Origin: Ammoniphilus sp. CFH 90114
Lineage (GTDB): Bacteria; Bacillota; Bacilli; Aneurinibacillales; RAOX-1
Direction of reading: 5' to 3'
Assembly: GCF_004123195.1 (NCBI RefSeq)
Contig: NZ_SDLI01000002.1
Span: 458,914 to 522,913 of the forward strand
Length of the DNA: 64,000 nucleotides
Shown here one piece after another: positions 8,730 to 17,283 of the stretch. Each line of letters begins with the position of its first letter. Position 1 is the first letter of the stretch. Below the pieces are notes generated by a model. That model did no database searches. It was not told the DNA's origin and worked only from the letters and a program-made list of their open reading frames with translations. The translations under genes were made by a program, and so were the position numbers.

Positions 8730-9608
8730 TTGGAAGAGTACACATCTGCCGTTATTATGGGAGTTGTTGTAGGGGTGATTAGCCGCTTACTGATGTTGCG
8801 TACAGATTATCGCTCTTATCCAACCTACCCCCATGGTCATGTCATTCATATTGCTTTAGGCGTAATCGCAGCTGGACTAGGTTCAGTTGCGGTACCAGCT
8901 TTTATAGAAGAGGACTTTACGGCGGTTACCTTTCTCGGACTTGCGGCTTCGCAGTTCCGTGATGTACGGAATATGGAACGAAATACCTTACAGCAACTTG
9001 ATAATATGGAGCTTGTGCCAAGGGGAACGGCTTATATTGAAGGAATTGCTATGGTATTCGAAGGACGTAATTATCTCGTCATGCTATCATCCATTGTGAC
9101 TACGGCAAGTACGGTTTTTTTTGGATGGCAGTGGGGGGTGATCATCGGTCTTGTTTCTCTGTTTGTAGATAAGACTTTTATGTCAGGTAAGAACGTTGCT
9201 GATATAGCAAAAGTAAAGCAAGGAACAGTTCGCATGGAGGGACAGCATCTTTACGTAGATGATATTTATATTATGAACGTGGGTCTAGAAGATACAAGAG
9301 AAAAGATTAAGAAAAATGGGGTTGGAATGATCCTGACACCAAAAAATGAAAATGGGATGGTCACCCTCGGAAACCTAGGACAACGGCAAGCCATTCTTCA
9401 TGATGTAGCTACCGTACTTGGCGTATTTCGGGATGCGGGTGAACCATCCCTTGTACCCCTTATTAAACGAAGTTTAGAAGATGGAAGGTTAGGGATCTTC
9501 CTTTTACCGCAAATGAAGAATGTAGAGAAAATAAAGGGGACGATCGAACGAGTTCCTGTCTTGGAAAGTGTTTATCGAAAGCCTCTGGAAGCAAAGGTGA
9601 ATAAATAG
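8730..9608 (+). CDS. YIEGIA family membrane protein
   Basis: A 292-residue protein carrying the motif that names the family (TAYIEGIA, near residue 108). N-terminal half has hydrophobic segments (about residues 5-20, 40-62, 118-150), the C-terminal half is soluble. TTG start behind AAAGGAG. It corresponds in position to B. subtilis yphB. The family occurs in spore formers and its role is not established. It is translated together with the small gene at 9620. Confidence 0.82.
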   Translation: MEEYTSAVIMGVVVGVISRLLMLRTDYRSYPTYPHGHVIHIALGVIAAGLGSVAVPAFIEEDFTAVTFLGLAASQFRDVRNMERNTLQQLDNMELVPRGTAYIEGIAMVFEGRNYLVMLSSIVTTASTVFFGWQWGVIIGLVSLFVDKTFMSGKNVADIAKVKQGTVRMEGQHLYVDDIYIMNVGLEDTREKIKKNGVGMILTPKNENGMVTLGNLGQRQAILHDVATVLGVFRDAGEPSLVPLIKRSLEDGRLGIFLLPQMKNVEKIKGTIERVPVLESVYRKPLEAKVNK

Positions 9609-9619
9609 GGGGATATGAT

Positions 9620-9814
9620 GTGGGGACAGCTCTAGAAAAAACGATTTTGGCTATCATTACTTTGAACCGGGAAAAAGTGGGTGGGGGCTCCCCCATTTTT
9701 TACGCAGATAACGTTGAAGAATTACAGCATTTAGCGTTTACCATGGAAAAAATTCTGGATGCTATGGCCCATACGTTAAGTGACGACACCATGATTATTG
9801 TTAAACATTTTTAA
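9620..9814 (+). CDS. Small partner of the YIEGIA protein (YpzH-like capping-complex subunit)
   Basis: A 64-residue acidic protein beginning GTG 11 bases after the YIEGIA stop, behind AGGGGG. The sequence ILAIITLNREKVGGGSPIFYAD and the closing DDTMIIVKHF match, as I recall them, the small protein annotated in many Bacillales as the capping-complex subunit for YIEGIA (YpzH in B. subtilis). The naming is from memory; size and coupling support it. Confidence 0.72.
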   Translation: MGTALEKTILAIITLNREKVGGGSPIFYADNVEELQHLAFTMEKILDAMAHTLSDDTMIIVKHF

Positions 9815-9881
9815 GCGATTATCATTGCAAGAATGATGGAAATCCAGTATTATTGATGGTTGAAAGTGAGGTTGGAGAATT

Positions 9882-11204
9882 ATGGCTAATCCAGTTGTGG
9901 CTATTGTAGGTAGACCTAACGTAGGTAAATCAACATTATTTAATCGTATAGTAGGAGAGAGGATTTCGATTGTAGAAGATATCCCTGGTGTGACGAGAGA
10001 CCGAATTTACAGTAAAGCAGAATGGCTTGATCGTCATTTCCATTTGATTGATACCGGAGGTATTGCCTTCGATGATCACGATGTCTTGCTTGAGCATATC
10101 CGTCACCAAGCAGAGCTTGCGATCGATGAAGCAGATGTCATTATTTTGGTGGTAGATGCGACTACAGGAGTAACGAGTACGGATGAGGAAGTAGCGAGAA
10201 TGCTGTTCCGCTCCAAGAAACCGGTCGTTCTTGGGGTAAATAAAGCGGATAACCCAGAACGTATGAGTCAAATGTACGAGTTTTATTCCTTGGGCTTCGG
10301 GGAACCGGTTGGTATTTCTAGTGTCCATGGATTAGGAATCGGTGATTTGCTTGATGAAGTCACGAAGCACTTCCCTATAGAAACGAACGAGCAAGAGTAT
10401 GATGAGGATGTGATTCGTGTCTCCCTGATTGGACGACCGAACGTCGGGAAGTCTTCTCTAGTGAATGCCTTAACTGGTGAAGATCGGGTAATCGTTAGTG
10501 ACATTGCAGGAACGACTCGCGATGCGATTGACACCATGATTACTCGTGAAGGACAAGACTTTGTCCTCATTGATACGGCAGGAGTAAGGAAGCGAGGCAA
10601 GGTTTACGAGTCTACAGAGAAATATAGCGTTCTTCGAGCTCTTCGAGCTATCGAGAGATCAGATGTGTGTATTATCGTCATCAATGCTGAAGAAGGAATT
10701 ATTGAGCAAGACAAGAAGATTGCAGGTTACGCTCATGAGGCTGGACGAGCAGCTCTTTTTGTAGTGAACAAATGGGATGCCATTGAGAAGGACGATAAAA
10801 CTCTTCATCAATTTGAACGTACCATTCGAGAGCATTTTCTCTTTATGGATTATGCCCCCATTGTTTTTGTTTCAGCTAAAACAAAACAGCGAATTCATCA
10901 GATCCTGCCTAAGGCGAAAGATGTCGCTGACCAACATGCCATGAGGATTCAAACGAATGTGTTAAACGACCTTATCCATGAGGCGACTACGGTTACACCA
11001 CCACCTTCAGATAAGGGAAGAAGGCTGCGGATTAACTACATTACACAAGTTTCTGTTAAGCCGCCAACCTTTGTTTTGTTTGTCAACGATGTTGAGCTAT
11101 TACATTTTTCATACCAACGCTTCTTAGAGAATAGAATTAGAGAAGCTTTTCCTTTTGAAGGGACACCCATCAGGATCATCGCGCGAAATAAAGCGGAGGA
11201 CTAA
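9882..11204 (+). CDS. der: Ribosome-assembly GTPase Der (EngA)
   Basis: Essential GTPase acting in 50S subunit maturation. The 440-residue protein has two tandem G domains: G1 at GRPNVGKST (about residue 9) and again GRPNVGKSS (about 182), with NKAD and NKWD as G4 motifs, DTGG and DTAG as G3, and a C-terminal KH-like domain ending in IRIIARNK. Full length for the family. ATG preceded by GAGGTTGGAG. plsY follows 35 bases later. Confidence 0.97.
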   Translation: MANPVVAIVGRPNVGKSTLFNRIVGERISIVEDIPGVTRDRIYSKAEWLDRHFHLIDTGGIAFDDHDVLLEHIRHQAELAIDEADVIILVVDATTGVTSTDEEVARMLFRSKKPVVLGVNKADNPERMSQMYEFYSLGFGEPVGISSVHGLGIGDLLDEVTKHFPIETNEQEYDEDVIRVSLIGRPNVGKSSLVNALTGEDRVIVSDIAGTTRDAIDTMITREGQDFVLIDTAGVRKRGKVYESTEKYSVLRALRAIERSDVCIIVINAEEGIIEQDKKIAGYAHEAGRAALFVVNKWDAIEKDDKTLHQFERTIREHFLFMDYAPIVFVSAKTKQRIHQILPKAKDVADQHAMRIQTNVLNDLIHEATTVTPPPSDKGRRLRINYITQVSVKPPTFVLFVNDVELLHFSYQRFLENRIREAFPFEGTPIRIIARNKAED

Positions 11205-11239
11205 GGGTAATTTGTATTAAAAGGGAGAGGAATGAGGGG

Positions 11240-11836
11240 ATGAATACAGTTATTGCTATCGTGGCAGGGTACCTGCTTGGATCGATTAGCTTTAGCTATC
11301 TTATTGCCAAGAAGGTAGCTGGGATAGACATTAGGCATCATGGCAGCGGTAATGCAGGGGCAACAAATACATTAAGAGTTCTGGGAAAAGGGCCGGGTAT
11401 ACTGGTCCTGCTTCTAGATGCACTTAAAGGGGTATCAGCTGTCTGGTTCGCTCACTGGATAAGCGGTGGCGATCATCTCATTACAGCATTGGCTGGAGCT
11501 ATGGCTATCATCGGCCATAACTGGCCTGTCTTTTTTGGCTTCAAGGGAGGAAAAGGAGTCGCAACGACTATCGGTGTAATTGCCTCCCTCTCGTTTATAT
11601 CATTTCTTTGGTCCGCTCTGATTACAGTGGCTGTTATTTATATTACCAGGTATGTCTCATTGGGTTCTCTTGTATTTCTAGCTCTTATTCCCATATTCAT
11701 GTATGTATATGGAGAACCGAACGCATACATTTGGATGGCCGCTATAGTATGCATTCTAGGCTTCGTTAGACATTCTCAAAATATTGTTCGATTGCTTCAA
11801 GGCACAGAAAGCAAATTAGGACAATCCAAAAAATAA
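11240..11836 (+). CDS. plsY: Acyl-phosphate:glycerol-3-phosphate acyltransferase PlsY
   Basis: Membrane enzyme that transfers an acyl chain from acyl-phosphate to sn-glycerol-3-phosphate, the first step of phospholipid synthesis. The 198-residue protein has five or so membrane spans and the three conserved motifs, including GSGNAGATN and GHNWPVFFGFKGGKG. The neighbour gpsA makes its glycerol-3-phosphate substrate, 14 bases downstream. Confidence 0.96.
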   Translation: MNTVIAIVAGYLLGSISFSYLIAKKVAGIDIRHHGSGNAGATNTLRVLGKGPGILVLLLDALKGVSAVWFAHWISGGDHLITALAGAMAIIGHNWPVFFGFKGGKGVATTIGVIASLSFISFLWSALITVAVIYITRYVSLGSLVFLALIPIFMYVYGEPNAYIWMAAIVCILGFVRHSQNIVRLLQGTESKLGQSKK

Positions 11837-11850
11837 GGGGGGATGAGCTA

Positions 11851-12867
11851 GTGGATATAGGTTTGATCGGTGCAGGAAGCTGGGGAACGGCCTTAGCAAT
11901 GGTATTGGCTGACAATGGACACCGTGTCCACATGTGGTCTAGACGACGTGATCAGGCTGATGAAATCAACAAAGAACATACAAATAGCAAGTATCTTCCT
12001 GACGTCCTATTATCAGAGTCCATTACTTGCTCTACGAATCTAGGGGAAGTAGTTAAAGGGAAAAAAGCTATACTCTTAGTTGTTCCCTCTCACATTATTC
12101 GCGAGATCGCAAGAGAGGCTGCTGGTTTAATCGATCAAGAGGCACTCGTTATTCACGCTGTAAAGGGGCTTGAGTTAGGAAGCTATAAAAGGATCTCTGA
12201 AGTACTGCAGGAAGAGCTCCCTGTTTCCCTTCACAAGCGCTTAGTTGTATTGTCAGGACCAAGCCATGCGGAGGAAGTCAGCCGTAAGTCGCCTACAACG
12301 ATTGTGGTAGCTTCTCAGCCGATTGAAGCAGCAGAAGAGGCACAGGATTTATTAATGAATGCTTACTTTCGAGTCTATACAAATCCAGATGTGGTTGGAT
12401 TAGAGCTGGGAGGTGCGCTAAAAAACATTATTGCACTAGGGGCAGGGTTGTCCGATGGACTGGGATTTGGTGATAATGCTAAGGCTGCCTTGATGACGAG
12501 AGGATTAGCTGAGATCAGTCGTTTAGGTGTGCATATTGGATCTGATCCATTAACATTCTCGGGTTTAGCGGGTGTAGGAGATCTCATTGTCACTTGTACG
12601 AGCAAGCATAGCCGCAATTGGAGAGCAGGCAATCTCCTTGGGCAAGGTATGTCTCTTGAAGAAGTATTAGAAAAGATGGGAATGGTTGTAGAGGGCGTTA
12701 AAACTACGAAAGCGGCCTATGAGCTTGCTGAGAAAATCGGTGTTGAGATGCCTATTACACGAGAGCTTTATCAGGTATTATTTCAAGCGAAATCTCCAAG
12801 GCAAGCTGTGGAGGACCTAATGGGGCGTGTAAAGCGACATGAAGTAGAAGAGATCGCACAAAATTAG
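11851..12867 (+). CDS. gpsA: Glycerol-3-phosphate dehydrogenase [NAD(P)+]
   Basis: Reduces dihydroxyacetone phosphate to glycerol-3-phosphate for PlsY. The 338-residue protein has the Rossmann motif GAGSWGTALA at the N-terminus, the HAVKGLE segment and the catalytic Lys region GGALKNIIALG. GTG start behind AAGGGGGGATG. It ends the der-plsY-gpsA unit; a strong terminator lies 145 bases downstream. Confidence 0.97.
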   Translation: MDIGLIGAGSWGTALAMVLADNGHRVHMWSRRRDQADEINKEHTNSKYLPDVLLSESITCSTNLGEVVKGKKAILLVVPSHIIREIAREAAGLIDQEALVIHAVKGLELGSYKRISEVLQEELPVSLHKRLVVLSGPSHAEEVSRKSPTTIVVASQPIEAAEEAQDLLMNAYFRVYTNPDVVGLELGGALKNIIALGAGLSDGLGFGDNAKAALMTRGLAEISRLGVHIGSDPLTFSGLAGVGDLIVTCTSKHSRNWRAGNLLGQGMSLEEVLEKMGMVVEGVKTTKAAYELAEKIGVEMPITRELYQVLFQAKSPRQAVEDLMGRVKRHEVEEIAQN

Positions 12868-12922
12868 AGTGCAGGGCATATCATAACAAGAATTTTTCTT
12901 ATGAAAATAAGAAATATTGGGC

Positions 12923-13011
12923 TATAATCTAAGTTGCAGAATATTAAGCGTCCACATAGGATATATTGGGTTCCAATTAAACGCAGCCTTTAACAGGCAG
13001 GATACAGTCGG
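12923..13011 (+). ncRNA. Candidate small RNA between gpsA and its terminator
   Basis: TATAAT (12923-12928) lies in the gap after gpsA. It is followed by two compact hairpins (ATTGG/CCAAT at 12964-12977 and GCCT/AGGC at 12986-12998) and then the strong terminator at 13012. No ORF fits. The arrangement could yield an independent RNA of about 110 bases, or simply be the gpsA 3' end. No good -35 element is seen. Confidence 0.25.
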
Positions 13012-13052
13012 AGAGGGGTAACGAACTTAATCGTTACCCCTCTTATTTTTTC
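13012..13052 (+). terminator. Strong terminator of the der-plsY-gpsA unit
   Basis: AGAGGGGTAACGA (13012-13024) pairs perfectly with TCGTTACCCCTCT (13031-13043), followed by TATTTTTTC. The T-run doubles as the lysine codons at the 3' end of the opposing gene. Confidence 0.93.
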
Positions 13053-13432
13053 TTTTTGCTTGCCTCTTCTGCCGCCAAGGTTTCAATGAGGTTCTGAACT
13101 ACTGGTGATTGCAATAAACTCATCACTTGCTTAAAATCGAGATCCTGCAAGTTTTTCATGAGATCCGATTCCGTTGCCCCTTGAAGTGGAAATGGCCCTG
13201 CACTCGGATTTACAGCGTAGATGACCTGAGTTAGGGTTTCTAGCGTAGTTCCCATTTGACTTAATTGTTCTCTTACGGTCTGCATTTGCTCTGCGGCTGT
13301 AAATAAACGAGGGGAATATGGTTCAGCCCCCCCCTTAGGAAGTTGTTCAGGGTTAGGTGATATGGACCGCTGCAGCGTCGTTAATCTTCTACGTCTTGCA
13401 GACGGTGGATGATGCCAATGAATTGGATTCAT
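13043..13432 (-). CDS. Hypothetical protein, 129 residues
   Basis: Soluble, proline- and arginine-rich N-terminus (HWHHPPSARRRR), a helical middle (AAEQMQTVREQLSQMGTTLETLTQVIYAV) and a lysine tail. GGAG stands 6 bases before the ATG. It is convergent with gpsA and divergent from the next gene. I do not recognise a family; the layout loosely recalls small spore-associated proteins, but nothing in the sequence proves that. Confidence 0.7.
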   Translation of the reverse strand: MNPIHWHHPPSARRRRLTTLQRSISPNPEQLPKGGAEPYSPRLFTAAEQMQTVREQLSQMGTTLETLTQVIYAVNPSAGPFPLQGATESDLMKNLQDLDFKQVMSLLQSPVVQNLIETLAAEEASKKKK

Positions 13433-13513
13433 AGCCAGCTCCGACTCCTCTTACTTTCTTTATCTATGTATTCTATTCAAAATTGGGCGAAAAGGTGCGT
13501 TATGGGCAAGTTA

Positions 13514-13522
13514 TGCTATAAT
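13514..13522 (+). promoter_or_regulatory. Extended -10 promoter
   Basis: TGC-TATAAT, an extended -10 element 38 bases before the start of the DUF2768-like gene and in the gap between divergent genes. Confidence 0.55.
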
Positions 13523-13559
13523 AGGAACGATGATTAAAGAAAGAGGGAAAGAAAAAGAT

Positions 13560-13730
13560 ATGGATAAAGAAATGTCGTCATTTGTTGCGATGGGGTTAAT
13601 GTTTTTGGCGAATATTGCTATATTGTTTGCGCGTAATAAACTTAAAGGCATTCCGCGTATTATAGTTTCTACCTTTGCCTTTCTGTTGCTGATTCCATCT
13701 CTACTTCTCATCTTAGTTGTCTTATTATGA
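13560..13730 (+). CDS. DUF2768 family small membrane protein (YphE-like)
   Basis: A 56-residue protein with two membrane spans (MGLMFLANIAILFAR and IIVSTFAFLLLIPSLLLILVVL) joined by the basic NKLKG turn, which fits DUF2768 (B. subtilis YphE, also just after gpsA). The frame is open from an ATG at 13530, but that lies 8 bases behind the -10 box, so ATG 13560 is chosen. Its stop overlaps the next start by 4 bases, so the two are coupled. Confidence 0.75.
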   Translation: MDKEMSSFVAMGLMFLANIAILFARNKLKGIPRIIVSTFAFLLLIPSLLLILVVLL

Positions 13731-14074
13731 GAATCAAGATAGAGTTTCAGCCTCGCGGCAAGACCATATCAGTGAATAAAGGAGACAATCTTTTACAATC
13801 GGCACTAAAGAACAGAATTGCGATCAGGAATCGTTGCAGGGGTAATGGCACATGCACAAACTGCAAGATTCAGATTATGACTTTGAGTCCGTTCGTCTCG
13901 ATGCCTTCTTCGCAAGAGTTAAGAATGATTGGTGAGGAAGAGATGTCTGAGGGATTTCGACTCGCTTGCCAAACTCGGGTATATGGCCCAATCCAAGTAC
14001 GAGTGCCAGAAGAAGCATGGAAGAATGTCGTAAAGAGTCAGATTCAGCAACAGAAGGAGAATGAGGGGATTTAA
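13727..14074 (+). CDS. [2Fe-2S] ferredoxin-like protein
   Basis: A 115-residue protein with a beta-grasp ferredoxin fold. Four cysteines at residues 37, 43, 46 and 81 give C-x5-C-x2-C-x34-C, an adrenodoxin/bacterial-type [2Fe-2S] pattern (RCRGNGTCTNC and LACQT). ATG overlaps the stop of the preceding membrane-protein gene. No redox partner is adjacent. The electron-transfer role is inferred from the motif. Confidence 0.85.
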   Translation: MRIKIEFQPRGKTISVNKGDNLLQSALKNRIAIRNRCRGNGTCTNCKIQIMTLSPFVSMPSSQELRMIGEEEMSEGFRLACQTRVYGPIQVRVPEEAWKNVVKSQIQQQKENEGI

Positions 14075-14076
14075 CA

Positions 14077-14805
14077 TTGAAAGTAAGTCATATTGTCAAA
14101 TTGTCTATTCTATTTATTGCCACCATACTAATCTCAACAGGCTGCATGTATCCAGAGGAAAGAAAGATGGAGAATCAGCTGCCACTAAACGTACAAGTAC
14201 AGTCCGTACAAGATGCGATTGATCAATTTAGGGCGGATACTAGCGTGTTACCCATTGCAACCAAAGAAGCCCATACACCGATCTATGAGAAGTATATCAT
14301 CCAATTCCATCAACTTGTACCGAAGTACTTGCAGTACACTCCTGGCGCGGCTTTTGAACAAGGAGGCTCTTATTTATTTGTTCTGACGAATGTTGAGGTC
14401 AAGCCTACTGTTCGATTACTCGATTTAAAGATGGTCGAAAACCTTCAAGACATTCAGAGTCGAGTAACTCGCTTCTACGATAAGAATAAAAGTTTACCTG
14501 TTGCAGGGGTCATGCAACCAGGTTATTTTCAAATCGATCTTAAAAAAATTGGCGTAGCAAAGGGCAGAGACGCAGTGGAGAGTCCCCTAACAGGGAATAT
14601 TCTTCCCATCATTATGTCAGCACAAGGTGTCGTGGGAATTGATTACCAGAAGGATCTAGAGCAGATTATAAAAGGGAACCAAGAAGATCTGCCAACAGAC
14701 AAGGATATTCGCGACCTTATCCCTGAGAATTCGCTTTATGTACCTGTAAAATCTTTTCCGTATGCGCTAGTAGACGGATTGCCTAGCCTAGTCAGTAAAA
14801 AATAA
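14077..14805 (+). CDS. yphF: YphF family lipoprotein
   Basis: A 242-residue lipoprotein: basic start, hydrophobic stretch and lipobox LISTGC with the acylated Cys at residue 23. The mature part has no motif I know. Size (B. subtilis YphF about 244) and place between yphE-like and spoIVA support the assignment. TTG start behind GAGGGG. It is 2 bases from the ferredoxin gene, and a terminator follows. Confidence 0.8.
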   Translation: MKVSHIVKLSILFIATILISTGCMYPEERKMENQLPLNVQVQSVQDAIDQFRADTSVLPIATKEAHTPIYEKYIIQFHQLVPKYLQYTPGAAFEQGGSYLFVLTNVEVKPTVRLLDLKMVENLQDIQSRVTRFYDKNKSLPVAGVMQPGYFQIDLKKIGVAKGRDAVESPLTGNILPIIMSAQGVVGIDYQKDLEQIIKGNQEDLPTDKDIRDLIPENSLYVPVKSFPYALVDGLPSLVSKK

Positions 14806-14888
14806 TTTTATATATAAGTCATAGATTCGTAGTCCATGCCATAGGATGGTTTATAAAGGCAGAGGGGTGCGATCGGTGATCTAAGAAG

Positions 14889-14919
14889 AGAGCAATTGCC
14901 TTGTCAGTTGCTCTTTTTC
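14889..14919 (+). terminator. Terminator after yphF
   Basis: AGAGCAA (14889-14895) pairs with TTGCTCT (14908-14914) and runs into TTTTTC. Confidence 0.8.
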
Positions 14920-14985
14920 TATATCCTAGCTCAAATCTATATGCTCGTTATATGATTTGTTCAGGACGAGAAAATAAGATTTTGA

Positions 14986-15013
14986 TCATAATTCCATCAC
15001 ATCCTCATATATT
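14986..15013 (+). promoter_or_regulatory. Putative SigE promoter of spoIVA
   Basis: TCATAAT (14986-14992) and CATATATT (15006-15013) are separated by 13 bases, resembling the SigE -35 (KMATATT) and -10 (CATACAnT). spoIVA is a mother-cell SigE gene in B. subtilis, which fits. Confidence 0.5.
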
Positions 15014-15079
15014 GATAGTGTCCTAATCTATCCAAGAGTCATTGCAAAAATCACCGATTTTTGAAAGGGAGGTAAGAAG

Positions 15080-16558
15080 GTGGAACGAGTAGATATTTTC
15101 AAAGATATTGCAGAACGGACTGGTGGAGACATCTACATAGGCGTCGTGGGTCCTGTCCGTACAGGAAAGTCTACTTTTATTAAACGGTTTATGGAGCTTG
15201 TGGTACTGCCCAACATCAAGAGTGAAACAGATCGGGCCAGAGCTAAAGATGAACTGCCACAAAGTGCGTCTGGACGCACCATCATGACCACAGAGCCTAA
15301 ATTCGTTCCAAATCAGGCTGTGGAAATTCTTGTGGCAGATGGCTTGGAAGTAAATATTCGCCTTGTCGACTGCGTAGGCTATGCCGTTAACGGAGCCAAG
15401 GGCTATGAGGACGAGAATGGCCCGCGTATGATTAACACCCCTTGGTATGACGAACCTATCCCGTTTGAAGAAGCGGCGGAAATCGGGACACGCAAGGTCG
15501 TTCAGGATCATTCTACATTAGGTGTGGTCATTACAACGGACGGTTCTATAGCGGAAATTGCACGAGAAGGATATATAGAAGCGGAAGAGAGAGTCATTGC
15601 AGAATTAAAAGAGGTTGGAAAGCCCTTCATTGTTGTCGTGAACTCTGCGCACCCTGATCGAAAAGAGGCGCAAGATTTACGCAATCAATTGATTGAGAAG
15701 CACGACGTACCCGTGCTGGTCATGAGTGTAGATGACATGGTAGAAGCTGATGCTATTGCTACACTACGAGAAGTATTGTTTGAGTTCCCTGTCCACGAGG
15801 TGAACGTGAACCTGCCAAGTTGGGTTATGGTACTCCATGATGATCACTGGTTACGACAAAATTATGAAGAAAGTGTACGAGAGACGGTAAAAGAGATTCG
15901 TCGCCTGCGTGACGTTGATCGTGTTGTCGGTCATTTCACGGAATATGAGTTCATCGAAAGAGCCTCACTATCTGATATGAATATGGGGCAGGGTATTGCT
16001 GAAATCGATTTATACGCACCTGATTACCTCTATGACCAAATCCTAGTAGAAGTTGTGGGTGTAGAGATCCGCGGTAAGGATCACCTGTTGCAGCTTATGC
16101 AGGAATTCTCACACGCGAAGAGGGAGTATGACCGTGTGGCTGTCGCCTTGAACATGGTTCGTCAGACAGGTTACGGTATTGCTCCGCCATCCATTGAAGA
16201 GATGACGCTAGATGAACCAGAGATCATTCGTCAAGGAAGCCGATTCGGAGTAAGATTAAAAGCAACAGCGCCGTCTATTCATATGATTCGAGTAGATGTT
16301 GAGTCCGAATTCTCCCCCATTATCGGTACAGAGAAGCAGAGTGAAGAGCTTGTTCGTTATCTCATGCAAGACTTCGAGGAAGATCCGCTCAGCATCTGGA
16401 ATTCTGACATTTTTGGACGTTCGCTTAACTCTATTGTTAATGAAGGCATCTCTGCGAAGCTCGGCATGATGCCAGAGAATGCCCGATATAAGCTTCAGGA
16501 GACATTACAACGAATTATTAACGAAGGTTCTGGCGGTTTAATAGCCATCATTCTCTAA
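15080..16558 (+). CDS. spoIVA: Spore morphogenetic ATPase SpoIVA
   Basis: SpoIVA polymerises on the outer forespore membrane, using ATP hydrolysis, and is the base of the spore coat and needed for cortex formation. The 492-residue product has exactly the B. subtilis length. Visible features: P-loop GPVRTGKST near residue 23, the TEPKFVPN switch-like region, the DCVGY motif and the conserved C-terminal end GGLIAIIL. GTG start with GGGAGG 7 bases upstream. Single-gene unit with its own terminator. Confidence 0.97.
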   Translation: MERVDIFKDIAERTGGDIYIGVVGPVRTGKSTFIKRFMELVVLPNIKSETDRARAKDELPQSASGRTIMTTEPKFVPNQAVEILVADGLEVNIRLVDCVGYAVNGAKGYEDENGPRMINTPWYDEPIPFEEAAEIGTRKVVQDHSTLGVVITTDGSIAEIAREGYIEAEERVIAELKEVGKPFIVVVNSAHPDRKEAQDLRNQLIEKHDVPVLVMSVDDMVEADAIATLREVLFEFPVHEVNVNLPSWVMVLHDDHWLRQNYEESVRETVKEIRRLRDVDRVVGHFTEYEFIERASLSDMNMGQGIAEIDLYAPDYLYDQILVEVVGVEIRGKDHLLQLMQEFSHAKREYDRVAVALNMVRQTGYGIAPPSIEEMTLDEPEIIRQGSRFGVRLKATAPSIHMIRVDVESEFSPIIGTEKQSEELVRYLMQDFEEDPLSIWNSDIFGRSLNSIVNEGISAKLGMMPENARYKLQETLQRIINEGSGGLIAIIL

Positions 16559-16581
16559 ATAAGTTATCGTACAAACTTAAG

Positions 16582-16609
16582 GACTCCATCGTTTCGATGG
16601 AGTCTTTTT
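16582..16609 (+). terminator. Terminator after spoIVA
   Basis: GACTCCATCG (16582-16591) pairs perfectly with CGATGGAGTC (16595-16604), then TTTTT. Confidence 0.92.
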
Positions 16610-16914
16610 CGTATACATAAAAATAAACTAGTGCCTCATCTAGCAGTCTAGTGAAAAATTTGGCGAATTATCCATATTTCATAAGAAAAATTCTTGAACT
16701 TGGCGGTTTTCTATATTAATATAAAGTCTGTTACAAGGAAATTTTGGCCGTTCCTTAAGCCTTGGGCTATTATGTTCTACGCCTTTTATCGAGGAAGCTT
16801 AAACTTGTAATTGAAGCCTATAATTAGAATAAATTCTATTAAATAGGTATAAATTTGTTCGAAATGGTTAAAGAAAGTAGTAATAAGGCCAACTCATTGG
16901 GAGGAGGTGAAACA
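16610..16914 (+). promoter_or_regulatory. Promoter and long leader of hbs
   Basis: TTGAAC (16694-16699) and TAATAT (16717-16722) at 17-base spacing give a likely SigA promoter, leaving a leader of about 185 bases. AAGGAA/TTCCTT (16736-16757) can form a small hairpin. A further TATAAT at about 16820 may be a second start. A very strong GGAGGAGGTGA (16900-16910) precedes the gene. No other ORF is visible. Confidence 0.5.
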
Positions 16915-17193
16915 ATGAATAAGACAGAACTTATTTCTTACGTAGCTGAGGCAGCTGAGCTTACTAAGAAGGACGCAACGAAAGCTGTTGATGCTGTGTT
17001 TGATGCGATTGAGAATGCACTTAAGAATGGAGATAAGGTTCAGCTTATTGGTTTTGGAAACTTTGAGGTTCGTGAAAGAGCAGCTCGTAAAGGCCGCAAC
17101 CCTCAAACAGGTGAAGAAATCGAGATCGCTGCAAGTAAGATCCCTGCTTTCAAGCCAGGTAAGAGCCTTAAGGATTCCGTTGCTGGTGAATAG
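16915..17193 (+). CDS. hbs: HU-type DNA-binding protein
   Basis: Histone-like nucleoid protein; dimer that bends DNA. The 92-residue product has the HU length and signature, with [21 protein letters not shown] forming the beta arm and [12 protein letters not shown] at the C-terminus. The frame is open upstream to 16855, but the strong ribosome site fixes ATG 16915. hbs follows spoIVA in B. subtilis as well. In that order folE-mtrB comes next; here a reverse-strand pair intervenes. Confidence 0.97.
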   Translation: MNKTELISYVAEAAELTKKDATKAVDAVFDAIENALKNGDKVQLIGFGNFEVRERAARKGRNPQTGEEIEIAASKIPAFKPGKSLKDSVAGE

Positions 17194-17221
17194 TAAGCTC
17201 TTACATAAGTAAACGTATAAA

Positions 17222-17256
17222 AGTCTACACCAATTGATTTGGTGTAGACTTTTTTG
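17222..17256 (+). terminator. Terminator after hbs
   Basis: AGTCTACACCAA (17222-17233) pairs with TTGGTGTAGACT (17239-17250) and then TTTTT. A-rich sequence upstream may let it serve the opposing MFS gene too. Confidence 0.92.
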
Positions 17257-17283
17257 TTGCATTCATTGAAAAGAGGATGTCCT

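Noticed and set aside
13511-13711. 66-codon minus-strand ORF opposite the DUF2768 gene
   Set aside because: It mirrors the membrane-protein gene, has no ribosome site, and would cover the promoter of that gene.
16988-17212. 74-codon ORF inside hbs in another frame
   Set aside because: Shadow of hbs; no ribosome site and unusual composition.
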